Source: Pezicula radicicola
Lineage: Eukaryota > Ascomycota > Leotiomycetes > Helotiales > Dermateaceae
Length of the DNA: 64,000 bases
Assembly: GCA_003008705.1 (NCBI GenBank)
Contig: PDUO01000017.1
Location: 819,032 to 883,031, forward strand
Direction of reading: 5' to 3'
The notes under the pieces were generated by a model. The model was not told the DNA's origin, made no database searches, and was given only the letters and a program-made list of their open reading frames with translations. The position numbers and the translations under genes were made by a program. Numbering within the stretch: the first letter of the stretch is position 1; the number at the start of each line of letters is the position of its first letter. Of the stretch, positions 1 through 11,671 are shown piece by piece.

Positions 1-1504
1 ACAAGCTGCTTAAAGGGTTTCATACATAAATTTTTAGTATAATGCTTTACCAATGATCAAGAATCTTTTAGACTAACAACATCTTTCTGTATCATGTAGT
101 TGTAATTACGTAAAGCACGTGATATTGTTCAACCTAGTAATCTCCAGTGGCTATGAAGTTGTACGAAGCAAGTTGAAATTCGAGAAGGAAAGACTCAAGT
201 AGTATTATATTTGTTACACATTTAGAGATAGAAAAAAAAACTAATATGCACTTCTGGGCCACTCACCATCTTCAACACAAAGTACGAAAGGTACCAAAAT
301 ACATTGTAGTTAGCGAGCCCCTTTCTTTTGGCCAAGTAATACCTCGCTTATTCATACGTCCTTGCCATACCAGTGTTAAGGTATTGATTGTACCTAGTGC
401 TCGACTACCTTCGAATATCATAAGCACAATATTCTATGACCTGTGATCACTGCACATGAACACTCAGTCTATGATATCATGATGTTTCACTTACACTAGC
501 CACAGGACTTGGAAATTATTTGTGTCATCAAATTTTCTTCTTCTGAATTTTGAAAATTGTATATCGTCATGCTCTAGGGGTTTCAAGTTCACTCCTGGAT
601 GCTCTGCTTAGCTGCTCCAAATCACGAGTTCAGGAATCTTTCATACTAAACTACAGTGAATAGAAAATTTATAGGCTTGTTGAAACTATTACAAGTAGCA
701 TTAGATCCGGCTTATCCAGGGTGAAACTCGTTGAGGTTCTACATAGGTTTGTCATACGCTAGGAATGTCAGCTTTACAGTCCCACAAGCTTTCTGTTCCT
801 ATTAGGACTTGTGTAGCCTTAAACATGTTTAACTTCAGTAACTCACCTAACTTGAACACCTGATTCTAAACAAGTCTTACGCATCTAAATAAAAGTAACA
901 GCAGCATTGATTCTTACAAAGTAGCAACTGTATGTTTGGAAATTGTGAGGCCGGAAATTTACGCTGCCTCAAGCTTAAAAGAAAACAGGTAAAGGTGTTA
1001 GTAACAGAGCAGATAAAGGTTTTAGTAATAATACTATTAAAATTAGAATATGTATATGTTTTCATTACCGAATTAAACCTTGTTACTCTTACTCATGTTA
1101 TCCTATTATATGTATGGAATTTCCACGACCCTTAGATTGACATTGCCCAATAATCATACAACCAAGTATAGCACTTTCATTACAAATGCTAGAGCATTGC
1201 GATAGAGCCATCTTGCACTATACCACGCTATATCGCAAAGCTCCTTGAGAAACTTGACATGTGGCAAAACAATCACACATAATAACACAATGTAAAAGAT
1301 CCCCTTTATTCTGTAAGAAACTTGATAGTATAGCACCTTAGGAGAGCTGGCAGTTTGCTGAAGTAATGACATCGCATGATGTAGTGCTTTCTGAGAACCG
1401 ACTTTTAAAAGTCGCAAATTTTGACACAAGTCCCCAGTGTGCAAATTTGTCCACCCACTTTGGTAAAATTGTTTGGGACAGCCAACGCTCTCTTGTGGAT
1501 GTCC
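1..1504. other. Gene-free stretch at the left edge
   Basis: I see no supportable gene. Open frames here are under 100 codons, lack recognisable protein features and mostly overlap each other in antisense. The stretch is AT-rich and includes the 3' flank of the gene that ends at 1505. A gene entering from the left outside the window cannot be excluded. Confidence 0.5.
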
Positions 1505-2722
1505 TTAGAGGGCCAATCGGTAAGCCCGTTCTCCGAAATCGCACAGATCCTGATACAAGTGAATTTCCTGATACAGCTCATACATGACAGAAGAATATAT
1601 CAGAGTAAAAGTTAGCAACAGAAGAATGAGAACTCCGAGATACGAGGGTTCTCTCAAGAGAATTAGATTGAGCAAAGGCTGCCTGTAGGAGTCCTTGTGA
1701 ACTTCTACGGGCTTTTCTCGTACTATCACTTTGGCTCCTAATTTCTCTTCTAGCTGTCTCACTGCTTGTCCTAGTGTCACTGGTCTCTCTGTTATCTCTG
1801 CTGATTCTAATAGCTCTGCTGACTCTGCTGACTCTGCTGACTCCGACCTCTTTGAACTTATTTCATATTTCTCCCTTGCCTCTACAGCAATTTCGTCATG
1901 CCCTGTGGTCGAATTGCTGTTGGTGACTGGAGAATTACTACCCGAGGTGCTAGTTGGTGAATTTAATCTTATAATTGTTGAAAGATCGGAGGAGATCGAT
2001 TCGAATAGTTGTGGTTCATTCTGCAATATTTCATCACGCCACCATAAACCACAGAGCTCAAGACCCGTTTTGAGACTACTGTCCTCTGGTTCTTGGGTCC
2101 TATAGCACGGAAAGTTGTCAAACTCACAACCTCGAAACAATCGATCTGCAATTTCTCTAAAGCCCACAAGGGCTATCTGAGCGGAAATAAAATCATCATC
2201 GCTATTGTCATTATAAGGCAACGCAGGTTGTATATCGTTTCGGAAATCGTTGCCAATGAACATTGCGGGTAGTCCATCCCTATCTAGGAACTTGTAGTAT
2301 GGGACCCCTAGGGCAAACAGAAAACTGTTGGTTGTGCACTTCTCGTAATGATTTCGACCGTCTAATATCGAGGTTTGGAACTTCCTTTCCAGCCATTGTG
2401 TCGTCTCGGAAGGCCTGTCAGCACCTACTCCCGGCGGTGGATCTACATTGTCACTGTAGTTGTGAAAATAGACCTCGAGGCTAGGATTTCGATTTCTGAG
2501 CTGCTCCACTACTTCGTGGAAGGCAACAAGTTCCCATATGGCGTGTGTATCTCTGTGGTCCACAGGGGCGACGCCATGAAATATGGCTTTGTCAAGTAGT
2601 TGTCGTCTACCATGGTGAACTCTGGACATGATCTCTTCTAACTCCTTGGCGTACTCTGACTCACCCCATAGCTTCTTGAGGCTGTCGTATGTTTCATCGA
2701 GGTTGGTTGATGATAGATCCAT
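1505..2722 (-). CDS. Unknown protein with one C-terminal membrane segment
   Basis: Uninterrupted frame of 405 codons, read from the ATG at 2722 (start MDLSSTNLDE). The frame stays open further upstream but holds no better ATG. I do not recognise the family. The N-terminal two thirds is a polar, probably globular region with an aromatic-rich stretch (LGVPYYKFLDRDGLPAMF). Around residues 250-320 comes a Ser/Thr/Asn-rich low-complexity linker with a short Ser-Ala-Glu repeat. One hydrophobic segment (LGVLILLLLTFTLIYSSVMY) lies about 35 residues from the end, which suggests a single-pass membrane anchor with most of the protein on one face. No signal peptide is visible. Codon use looks like that of a real gene. 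An additional upstream exon is possible. Confidence 0.6.
   Translation of the reverse strand: MDLSSTNLDETYDSLKKLWGESEYAKELEEIMSRVHHGRRQLLDKAIFHGVAPVDHRDTHAIWELVAFHEVVEQLRNRNPSLEVYFHNYSDNVDPPPGVGADRPSETTQWLERKFQTSILDGRNHYEKCTTNSFLFALGVPYYKFLDRDGLPAMFIGNDFRNDIQPALPYNDNSDDDFISAQIALVGFREIADRLFRGCEFDNFPCYRTQEPEDSSLKTGLELCGLWWRDEILQNEPQLFESISSDLSTIIRLNSPTSTSGSNSPVTNSNSTTGHDEIAVEAREKYEISSKRSESAESAESAELLESAEITERPVTLGQAVRQLEEKLGAKVIVREKPVEVHKDSYRQPLLNLILLREPSYLGVLILLLLTFTLIYSSVMYELYQEIHLYQDLCDFGERAYRLAL
1814..1844. repeat. 9-bp tandem repeat inside the unknown membrane-protein gene
   Basis: Just over three copies of a TCTGCTGAC-type unit, encoding the Ser-Ala-Glu repeats of the low-complexity linker on the minus strand. 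The unit is a multiple of three, so copy-number change would keep the frame. Confidence 0.75.
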
Positions 2723-4403
2723 GTTTGAGACTTTAAGGCAGTTTTGCTTGATGGTTGAAGTTCCTGTGTCCAGTAGCTCGGCGAAATGGAGTACAACAAT
2801 GACTTCTATACTGTGTCCGGTGGACGTCAATAGTGCAAAATTTCAGGAATGCTTAAAATATGTAAAACTTCGAGGAGAATGGAACAAAGGGTAATTCCAT
2901 CCATGAACTCTTTGTGCGATCAGCCGGATTCGGATTTTCCCATCACAAAGACAAATACGATACTGAATTCGTGTTGGAACAAGACAATATCAATTTCTAA
3001 GGATGACTAGCTGGCTTTAACAAATGGAGAGTAACGAGAAGAGGAACTGAGTAAAGCTCCTGACAATATAGAGGTGAATATGGGCACCACTATTCCCGAT
3101 CAGGACTAGGAGACTTTCGATGACAAAACCAGAAGCCTCGGGTCTAGAACTTAGTATCAAGAATACAACCCTTCTTAAAGATTATCTCAAATTTCGCCTT
3201 TATCTTCTCCACCCTTGTCATCGACAAATAATCTATCTAGTGTAGCAAACCGCCAGTTAGAGAACCACCTTTGCTTTAGGTGAATCGGGAGTTATAACGG
3301 AGGATTGTCAACACATATAGCTGGAAACCTACCTGTTTTCCTGATATTATTTTCTTTGTTGCCTTTGTGGGGTCTTTTGCGTCTGTGGAAGCCAAAGTTG
3401 CCTCCAGACGTTTTTGTAATAATTTCTAAATTAAGCGAGGGACAATAAAGCAACTCAGAGTGAACAGAAGAGACTCATTCCAAGGCTGCGTAAGAAATTA
3501 GAAAAGAGAGGTTTACTGAATTAAATGAGTATGTACGCTCTTGCTTGACTTTGCGTCCTTAGCAATCCACCTACCATAACTCCGTTTTTCCAGTAAACCA
3601 GCTTTGTCATTATAAGCTGTAATCTTGTCCCAACTTACATCCTCAACCTGTGTACTCAGCTCTGTAAGCAGCCACCTTTGGTATTTAGTAGGGCGACATG
3701 CGTAGGCGGGTGGTGTCAATTTATAACTCTATCTTTTTTTAGTTTGTTCAGAATTTACCTAAAAATATCAATAACTTAAGAAGCTTCAAATAACTTGATA
3801 ACATATTGTTTCTAAGGTTTAAAAACTATACGAGTTACACCGTATAATTGAGTGGCCGTTTGACTTGATCTTATTCGAGGTTGAGGTATGATACAACGTG
3901 GTGGAGAAAGGAGCTTGTACCTAAAACCAAAGATAAAGAATAAAAATAAGGGGCAGAACATTAGACCATCCTTTCGCACAATAAGCTTTGCTTGAATTAA
4001 GTAGAATACTACATACCCAGTTACTTCCCGGAGCACGTATAAGAACATGTAAGACCGCAGTACCTGCCAGCGTTCAGGACTATTAGAGGCTAGCAGCGCC
4101 TGTAGCACACAAGGTTGAGAAAATTTCACGATTCAAATATTCTACTACCACAACGTAACAAAAGAAACAGATATAACTAGTTCTTAAAGAACCCATATAA
4201 CTAAAGTTCAAACAATCTCACTGCCAGCGCATTTACCAACATCACTTGTTGGAGGAGGGGTAGAGAGAGATTGAGAACAGCCAGCCCTAAGCGAGGATCG
4301 GAATTCTGCCGTAAAATTACACCGCCAAATCGCGACAACAACATTATTCTCAATATCAAAGCCGACAACTTCGAGAGCACTTCCAATTGTTGCTCATAAC
4401 AAA
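2723..4403. other. Intergenic region, divergent promoters
   Basis: Lies between two divergently transcribed genes. Only short, unconvincing open frames occur, such as one of 68 codons at 3513-3719 on the minus strand. The bases just before 4404 should hold the promoter and 5' leader of the decapping-enzyme gene. No repeat or RNA gene is recognised. Confidence 0.5.
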
Positions 4404-5465
4404 ATGGAAGGCTCAGTAGCCAATCCAGAGGCATTGATTCCCGACTTCAAGCTCGAGCGCGTCTTAAATCAAGGTAAGGATCCTCTACAACCTGCCCCAC
4501 TACCCCTCCAAAGTTCCCCAAAACTCACCACCACCATCATAACCACAGATCAAGCCGGCAGACGCACCGTACTCTACGGTCAAATCAACAGCAAACCCGG
4601 GATCCTAATCCTCGAACGCGCACCATTCCCCTCATCAACCTCCTACCTCTCAACCGTACCAACATCCCTCCAAACACTCAAGAACCTCGGCGCAAACGAC
4701 ATTTACTTCTGGTATCTAGCATGTAGCGGTCCCCCTCAGAACAATACCACCAGCAAGCCCGAAGATTTTGCAGATCTAAAGATTAATCTCATATATCCGT
4801 GCACGGAAAAGCATGTTAAGAAGTATAGTAAGCAAGGAGTACGTATGGTAGTTGAGACACCAGAGATTTACGCACAGAAGATTCGACCTTATATGTTACA
4901 GCAAAGGGAGGAGGGAAGGTTGAATTGGGTTTGGAATATTATTGAAGGGAAGACTGAGGTTGAGGATGTTATTTATAGAACGCCGAAGGGACGTGATGGT
5001 GATGAAGGGTTCTTGCTACTGCCGGATTTGAACTGGGATAGAAAAACATTGGAGGGACTGCATTTGCTGGGCTTGGTAGAAAGGAATGATATCTGGAGTT
5101 TAAGAGATTTGAAGAAAAATCATGTGGGGTGGTTGAAGGATATGAGGGCTAAGTTTGTTGAGGCTACGGTTAATACATATCCGGATTTGGACGAGGATCA
5201 GCTTAAGCTCTATGTGCATTATCAGCCTACCTATTATCACTTCCATGTACACATCGTACATGTGCAGCTCGAGGCCGGAGCGACACAGGCCACTGGAAAA
5301 GCCATTGGGTTGGAAAGCATTATTGCACAGTTGGAGACGATGAACGGAGATGGGGAGGCAGGTATGGATAAGGTATCATTAAATTATACGGTTGGGGAGG
5401 CTTCTGAGATATGGACAGAAATATTCGAGCCACTCAAGAGCGATAGAGCTTCTCGACCGCAATAA
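4404..5465 (+). CDS. DCS1: Scavenger mRNA decapping enzyme, DcpS/Dcs1 type (HIT superfamily)
   Basis: Intronless frame of 353 codons, typical length for DcpS. The enzyme hydrolyses the residual m7GpppN cap left after 3'-5' mRNA decay, releasing m7GMP. The C-terminal half carries the histidine triad HFHVHIVHV near residues 279-287 (HxHxHxx), preceded by the DcpS-like context YVHYQPTYY. The N-terminal half shows the expected domain-swapped region with YGQINSKPGILILERAPF. The start at 4404 (context aaaATGga) is the first ATG and gives full length. The gene converges with the GILT-like gene, and the last 32 bp of the two coding sequences overlap on opposite strands. Recognition is strong from the triad and overall layout; the gene symbol is by homology. 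Confidence 0.93.
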   Translation: MEGSVANPEALIPDFKLERVLNQGKDPLQPAPLPLQSSPKLTTTIITTDQAGRRTVLYGQINSKPGILILERAPFPSSTSYLSTVPTSLQTLKNLGANDIYFWYLACSGPPQNNTTSKPEDFADLKINLIYPCTEKHVKKYSKQGVRMVVETPEIYAQKIRPYMLQQREEGRLNWVWNIIEGKTEVEDVIYRTPKGRDGDEGFLLLPDLNWDRKTLEGLHLLGLVERNDIWSLRDLKKNHVGWLKDMRAKFVEATVNTYPDLDEDQLKLYVHYQPTYYHFHVHIVHVQLEAGATQATGKAIGLESIIAQLETMNGDGEAGMDKVSLNYTVGEASEIWTEIFEPLKSDRASRPQ

Positions 5466-6275
5466 CAAGGTCATTGACTCCTGGTCCATTAGGACAATCT
5501 TTCCACTGGCGTCCGTCGCGTATGCAGTATATCTCCTCGTTCAACCTTACCGTGCACGACTTTGTTACGCCGGCTTTTGTACTCCTCGTGACACTGTCTC
5601 TGAGCATTCCAACTCCAAATCCACCATCGTCTCTTACAGCACACTCGTTCAAGCTCGCAAAGTCAATGCCGTGCTCTAAAGCGCAATCCTCGACCAAGGA
5701 CTGTGCGGGTATCTCTTTATAGTCCCTCATCAAACACATTGTAAATCCGAGATAAATCTTCGGGTCAGGGTAGAGAGAAGCAGCGCAAAGCTCGATGATA
5801 TTGCCCATACATTCTTCAGGACCATGCATACACTCAACACCGTCATTGGCAGTAGGTGTGCCGATGTAGGAGAGTGTGAAGTTGACTTTATCCACAACGC
5901 GCATCATGGCGGGGAGGACCAACATTTTCAAACAGTCCTGGGAGCTAGTTAGTTGATGGATGCTGTAATAAGGTAAAAGAGACCGACCTGAGCGTCCGGA
6001 CATTTGGACATTATATGAGCTTCTAATGGCACGAGTTCCTGGGCGGCAACCTGCGTACTCGTGGTCGACACCAGAGCTTGCATGCCCGCCGTGGGCAAGC
6101 AGTGCGACAATGTCGCATTCCATAGTAGATACAGAACACCAATAGCCATAGCTCCGACAACGACCGGTCGAACCCGACGAGAAGTCGTTATGACATACAT
6201 CCTCTCCTCCTTCTCGTTGACTATTAACGGTTGCTTGATATCACTATAGGCGGTTGGTAGTGAGTCGGACTTCAT
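5434..6275 (-). CDS. GILT-like thiol reductase, membrane-anchored
   Basis: Two exons, 6275-5988 and 5937-5434, with a 50-bp intron (GTCGGT..CAG), joining in phase to 263 aa. An N-terminal cytosolic stretch of about 35 residues is followed by a hydrophobic segment (VVVGAMAIGVLYLLWNA), suggesting a type II membrane protein. The lumenal part starts VPLEAHIMSKCPDAQDC and contains the GILT signature CMHGPEECMGNIIELC, which fits C-x-H-G-x2-E-C-x2-N-x4-C. Family members reduce disulfides in acidic compartments through a CXXC pair. Here the two cysteines at that place are separated by five residues, with the intron falling between them, so redox activity is uncertain. The 3' end overlaps the decapping-enzyme gene. 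It is divergent from RPO41 over a 393-bp shared promoter region. Confidence 0.82.
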
Positions 6276-6668
6276 CTTGATGAATGGTGAGATGCCAAAG
6301 ATGAGATGAATGGAATGGATGATGCTTTTGTGAAATTATGCGGAGGTATGGCGCAACAAGGCTGTCGGACCAACGAGGCTGTATCGGGTGGTCTAGTCCC
6401 AAAAGAGTATAGAGCCAAAAATGTTAGCTGGGAGCTTCCGACTCGACCACGGATTTTTTTGCCCCTGTTGACAGGAAGAAGAACCCAAAGCGCGACAGGA
6501 AGTCTCTTTTCCAACTGGTCATCTTCTCGCCCATTTTCCTTGTATCATCACTTTCATTTATGCCACATTGTAATTTTTGTTTTTAGCGTAGGGTCGGTTC
6601 TTGCGGCATAATTCATCCTTTCTTTTCTACGTACTGTACGAATATCAAAAAGTCTTCCGCCCTCCAAG
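6276..6668. promoter_or_regulatory. Shared promoter region between GILT-like gene and RPO41
   Basis: A 393-bp gap between two divergent start codons, so it must carry the 5' leaders and promoters of both genes. I see no clear TATA box or named factor site. Small open frames crossing it show no protein features. Confidence 0.5.
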
Positions 6669-9600
6669 ATGCTCGCACGAGCAGCAAGACGAAAAGCTCA
6701 CCCCTATGCGATTCGACAGAGGATCACCTCCGATCAATTATATCTCCCATGGCTTTGTCCTGCAGCTTTTAGACAACAGCCCCGACCTCTTTCTATCGAT
6801 GCCGGATCGCAACAGGGCCACAGATTAAGGAAAAGACGGAACTCACAAGATGGTTTACCTCAACCATCTCGGCGAACACTGGCTACGTCTATGGACTACA
6901 GACCATTCGATGATATCCCATTCGAAGGCCTGGGGAATGCCCCTCCCCCCTCAGACTATAATACGAATAAGAGAATGTACGATCTCAAACCTTTTGAACC
7001 ATCGTCTGTATTGATGCTTGGAGGCTCTCTGGCGGCAGCACCTGCAAAGTTTCGCGCTATTGGTGGTATCGGTGGCCATCTGACGGAAATCTTGTCCATA
7101 TTGGAAGCATGTATACATGTTGGAAAAATTGAACGAGCCGGAGCGGTCATGAAGCGACTTTCGAAACTCAATGCTCTCGATGAGGACAGCATGCTAGAGC
7201 TACACAATCGCTTCCTCAGATCTTCAATTGAACAGGTTATGATGCAGCCTAGCGAAGCCGCAAGTCAAGCTATTCATAAGTGGTTTGAGCTTGAGATACG
7301 ACTCAAGGGTATCCCTCATGACGACGAAACTTTGGCGTATATGCTGAAGGCCTCACTCTTCTCGGCGGAAGGGAAAAGGCTCGAAAGACTGGTACAACGC
7401 TATATCGATATGGCGCCAGACGACAGTGCGTACAAGGTCTTGGACCATGACATTTTCACCCCCAGAGAGTTAGATACAATCCTGCAAATCTGCCCGCAGC
7501 TCAATAGTGTATTCAAAGAATATTCGGAAGAAAATCCAGACCTGTCTGGAGAGGATATAGAGAGGTCTGAGACGTTCCAGAGCGAGAATCCGCAAGAGAG
7601 ACTTTTGCCCGATGTACGGCCAATGCCACAGAAAGGTCTAGGCTTGAAAACGCTCCAACAGTCTCTCTCGCTTTTCCGGAAGAACGATGCAATGCCCGCC
7701 ATACATACCCTCACTGAGGAACAGAAACGAGACTTTCAGAAGAGAGTGGAAGAAGACGCAGTGGAGTCTGCAATTGAGCGTTGGCGAGAGGAAAGTCAAC
7801 ATCTAAAGAAGATGGGCATGGATACAGCGTTACAGACCAAGTCGCTGGGTGCAAGAATGTGGAGGTGGCAAAACGCACTGGAGGAGCGGCTGAAGGAGGA
7901 ACTCGTAAAGATCGATGCTGCAGAATCCGCCGAGAAAAAGAACATTGCAGATACAGAGCGATGTCAATTTGGTCCATTCCTTCGATACTTACCCCCGGAC
8001 AAGCTTGCTGCCACTACTATCATAGCGACAATGTCGGAATTTACTACATATGGTGTCGATAAAGGCCTCACTTTGACAAGTGCAATCATGGATGTTGCAA
8101 AAGCTGCGGAGGACGAGAGCTTGTACGAGAAAGTCCGCCGTGTATCTAGTAGCGCTCTTCTGAAGAAGATGGCCAATAGGGATCGCTCTGCACGTGCTTC
8201 TAACAGAGACTCGCTGCGGAAGTTAGTCAAGAGTCACAACGTACAGGGAGAAGAAATTCGGAACAAGCTGATGGAAACGTGGGATGAAGAATGGCCTGCG
8301 GCAATACGGGCCAAGGTTGGCGCCTTCTTAGTGTCAGCTCTGATGGAGACAGCCAAAATTGCTGTGACAATGGAACATCCCGAGACCAAGGAGCTTGTTC
8401 AGCAATTACAACCTGCATTTACGCATGGATTTCAGTACAAAATGGGAAAGAAGGTTGGAGTCATTCACGCGAACTCGGTTCTCGTAAAACAGCTCAAAAG
8501 AGAACCCGTCCATAGTCTGTTGGCTAAACATCTTCCAATGCTTGTCAAGCCCCAACCTTGGACGCTCTTCAATAAAGGTGGTTACTTAGTTCACCCTACC
8601 AAGGCCATGCGAATCAAGCTCGGTGACAAGGACCAGCGTCATTATGCAGAAGCTGCCATCTTGAAAGGAGATATGACACAAACTTTTAGGGGTCTTGATG
8701 TTTTGGGGAAGACAGCATGGCGCATAAATCGACCAGTCTTCAATGTCATGCTGGAGGTTTGGAATTCTGGGAAATCTGTGGCCAACATTGCACCAGAGAA
8801 TCCTGACCTTGAGTTACCCGCAGAGCCAGAGTCGTCAGCAGACCCAACACTTCGCCGCCGTTGGGTCCAGCAAGTCAAAGTTCTGGAGAACAAGAGGAAC
8901 GGTTTCCATTCACAACGATGTTTTCAGAATTTTCAGCTTGAGATTGCGAGAGCATTACGAAATGAAGAATTCTACTTCCCCCATAACGTGGACTTCCGTG
9001 GACGAGCCTATCCCCTACCACCGTACCTAAACCATATGGGTGCGGATCACTGTAGAGGACTTCTCAAATTCTCCAAAGGTAGAGAACTTGGCGAGAATGG
9101 ATTGAAGTGGCTCAAAATTCATCTCGCCAATGTTTTTGGTTTTGATAAAGCAAGTTTAAAAGAGCGGGAATCATTCGCCATAGAGAACTTGTCTGATATA
9201 TACGACTCCGTAACAAACCCTCTAGGTGGAAAACGTTGGTGGCTTAAGGCCGAGGACCCTTGGCAATGTCTAGCTGCCTGTAACGAACTCAAAAGTGCCC
9301 TCGACTTACCAGACCCCACAAAATTCGTCTCGCATTTGCCCATCCACCAAGATGGGACTTGCAACGGTCTGCAGCATTACGCAGCTCTAGGTGGTGATGC
9401 AGATGGAGCTAAACAGGTTAACCTCGAGCCTGGCGATCGCCCTGGAGATGTGTATTCCGCGGTCGCGGAGCTTGTCAAGGCGAGCATAGCCAAGGATTTT
9501 GAGAATGGCAACCCCTTCGCGAAAGTGCTAAATGGCAAAATCACCCGAAAGACTGTAAAACAGACGGTAATGACGAACGTTTATGGTGTAACCTTCATGG

Positions 9601-10941
9601 GAGCCAAAGCCCAAGTAAGAAAACAGCTTGAGGCTGCCCATCCAAATCTACCAAACACCCCTGACATAAACATTGGGCTTCTTTCATCTTATATCGCCAC
9701 CAAAATCTTCAACTCCCTTTCTACCATGTTCCGAGGTGCTCATGATATCCAGTATTGGCTTGGTGAGTGCGCAACTCGAATCACATCTGCCATCACTCCG
9801 GAGCAAATGGATCACCTCGAGGCCGATTTTGAGAAGCTTGAGATGCTTGCAGCTAATTCGACTGTACCAAAAATGACCAAGCATCTTTCCGAAAACTATT
9901 GCCAGTTCAAGTCCAGCGTTATTTGGACAAATCCACTACACATGCCAGTTGTCCAGCCGTACCGAACTTACAAGTCCCGAAGTGTAACAACAAATATGCA
10001 AAAGATTAGTCTATCGGAGCCACATCATTCTGATCCCGTCTCAAAACGGAAACAGCTCCAGGCATTCCCACCGAACTTCATCCATTCCTTGGATGCAAGC
10101 CACATGATACTCTCCGCTTTGCAATGCGACGAGATGGGCCTATCTTTCGCGGCTGTGCACGACTCCTTCTGGACACATGCAGCTGATATCGAGGCGATGA
10201 ACAATGTACTCAGAGATTCCTTTGTCCGAATCCATTCGGAGGATGTAGTGGGGAGGTTGGCTGCGGAGTTTAATGCACGCTATAAGGGCTCGATGTACCT
10301 TGCCAAGGTCCAAGCTGGGAGTGCTCTACACAAGAAGATAGCCGAATTGCGCCTAGATGGATCCAGCCGTTATCATAAAAGAGAAGCTCCAATTTGGCAG
10401 TCACCAACTTCCTTGGGGTTCAAACTCAAGGAGCTCATGAAAGAACGGAAGAGACTGAAGCTTCTCAACTCATCTGACCCTGAGGAGGTTGAGAAAGGAA
10501 GGCAAATGATCACCCCCGGAAGCCTTTACGATGAGATGGCCATGGAGGGAGATCTGGTTTCAGAAGATGATATTGGAAGCTCTGCCCTTGGAGCGATCTC
10601 CACCCGTGAAGCTGTATTAGCCGCCGATAGTGAACTACAGGTTAGCGACATGGAAAATGTGGACGAGGTGCACAATCCATTGCCAGGAGACACTGCCGAG
10701 GACGCAGCGCTGGTAGACGGCGTAGATGGACACGATGACGCGGAGGCACCTAGCTCAGACTCGAAACCAAAACGGAAGAAGAAGCAGCTAAACACGTGGG
10801 TATGGTTACCAATGACCTTGCCTCCAGTGCCAAAGAGAGTAAGTTTTCCCTCCCCTCTGCTACATTGACAGTATTCTTATAAATTTCAAGGGTGATTTTG
10901 ATGTTGCAAGGCTCAAGGATAGCCAGTACTTTTTCTCTTGA
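6669..10941 (+). CDS. RPO41: Mitochondrial DNA-directed RNA polymerase (T7-like)
   Basis: Exon 6669-10838, a 52-bp intron (GTAAGT..TTCAAG, 10839-10890) and a final exon 10891-10941 give 1406 aa. The start MLARAARRKAHPYAIRQR is basic and Ser/Thr/Arg-rich, like a mitochondrial presequence. A long N-terminal extension covers roughly residues 80-500. The catalytic part resembles phage T7 polymerase: DFRGRAYPLPP near 774, motif A HQDGTCNGLQHYAALGGD near 892 with a catalytic Asp, motif B RKTVKQTVMTNVYG near 960, and motif C AAVHDSFW near 1162 with the second catalytic Asp. The short last exon restores the conserved C-terminus GDFDVARLKDSQYFFS. Reading through the intron instead gives a non-conserved tail. 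It transcribes the mitochondrial genome. Confidence 0.96.
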
Positions 10942-11671
10942 ATAAACGACTCTGAGTATAGCATGATTCCAGAGGCTCAGGCGATGTCTTAGCAACACAG
11001 CGACGCCTGCATAGATGCAGTAAGGCCGTCAGGCATTGCCAGTCCCTCAATATGACGTATCGAATGGTTGAGACGTAGTTGTTTTCTGTGGCATTACTAG
11101 CGACTGGTGCTTGCATTTCACGGTGTTAAAAAAAGGAGGTTATGGTGTCAGGGGAACTGGATAAAGGTAGAGGACCCATGGTGGCCAATGTAAGATTGAT
11201 CTATGACGATGAACAGCGCGGTCCCGGATGCTCATAATTTACCCCACAATATATATGTATGTATTATATTTGTACACACTACACAGGCCAAAATTGGAGA
11301 CCATCTCCCGTCTTTTCTCTAAAATGTGAGACCATAATTTATTCGTGTACTGCGTTAATACAGCTCAGGGAGGCCGTTGGATTATGACTCGATGCGTGCC
11401 TACATCTAAAATAGCTTCATTGGGGCTGAAGGGAGACGTGGAACTTGGAGGTAAAAGACAGGAGCATGCTCATTACTATGGAGGGGAGGGAACTTGCCTG
11501 CTTAAATTTATCAGGTCGTACCTTCCTTAATCTCAGTTACGGAGGGGTAACAGCCGGAGCCAAACATCTCCACACGATATAACCATCTCCAAGTTCAGCA
11601 ATTCAATCAAAAGCACAATTCAACTTCTCACGTTCACTTCTCACGTTCACTTCTCACATCCTCTTCTCAAG
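10942..11671. other. Intergenic region
   Basis: Holds the 3' flank of RPO41 and the promoter and leader of the small secreted protein gene. No supportable coding region is seen; short frames such as 11345-11530 lack any feature. A 13-bp direct repeat lies at its right end. Confidence 0.5.
11624..11658 (+). repeat. 13-bp direct repeat in the leader of the small secreted protein gene
   Basis: Two perfect copies of CTTCTCACGTTCA and a partial third, ending 13 bases before the ATG at 11672. Pyrimidine-rich leaders are common before fungal starts, so this may have no function beyond that. Confidence 0.7.

Noticed and set aside
3513..3719. 68-codon frame in the 2.7-4.4 kb gap
   Set aside because: Too short, no features, no start context; treated as chance.
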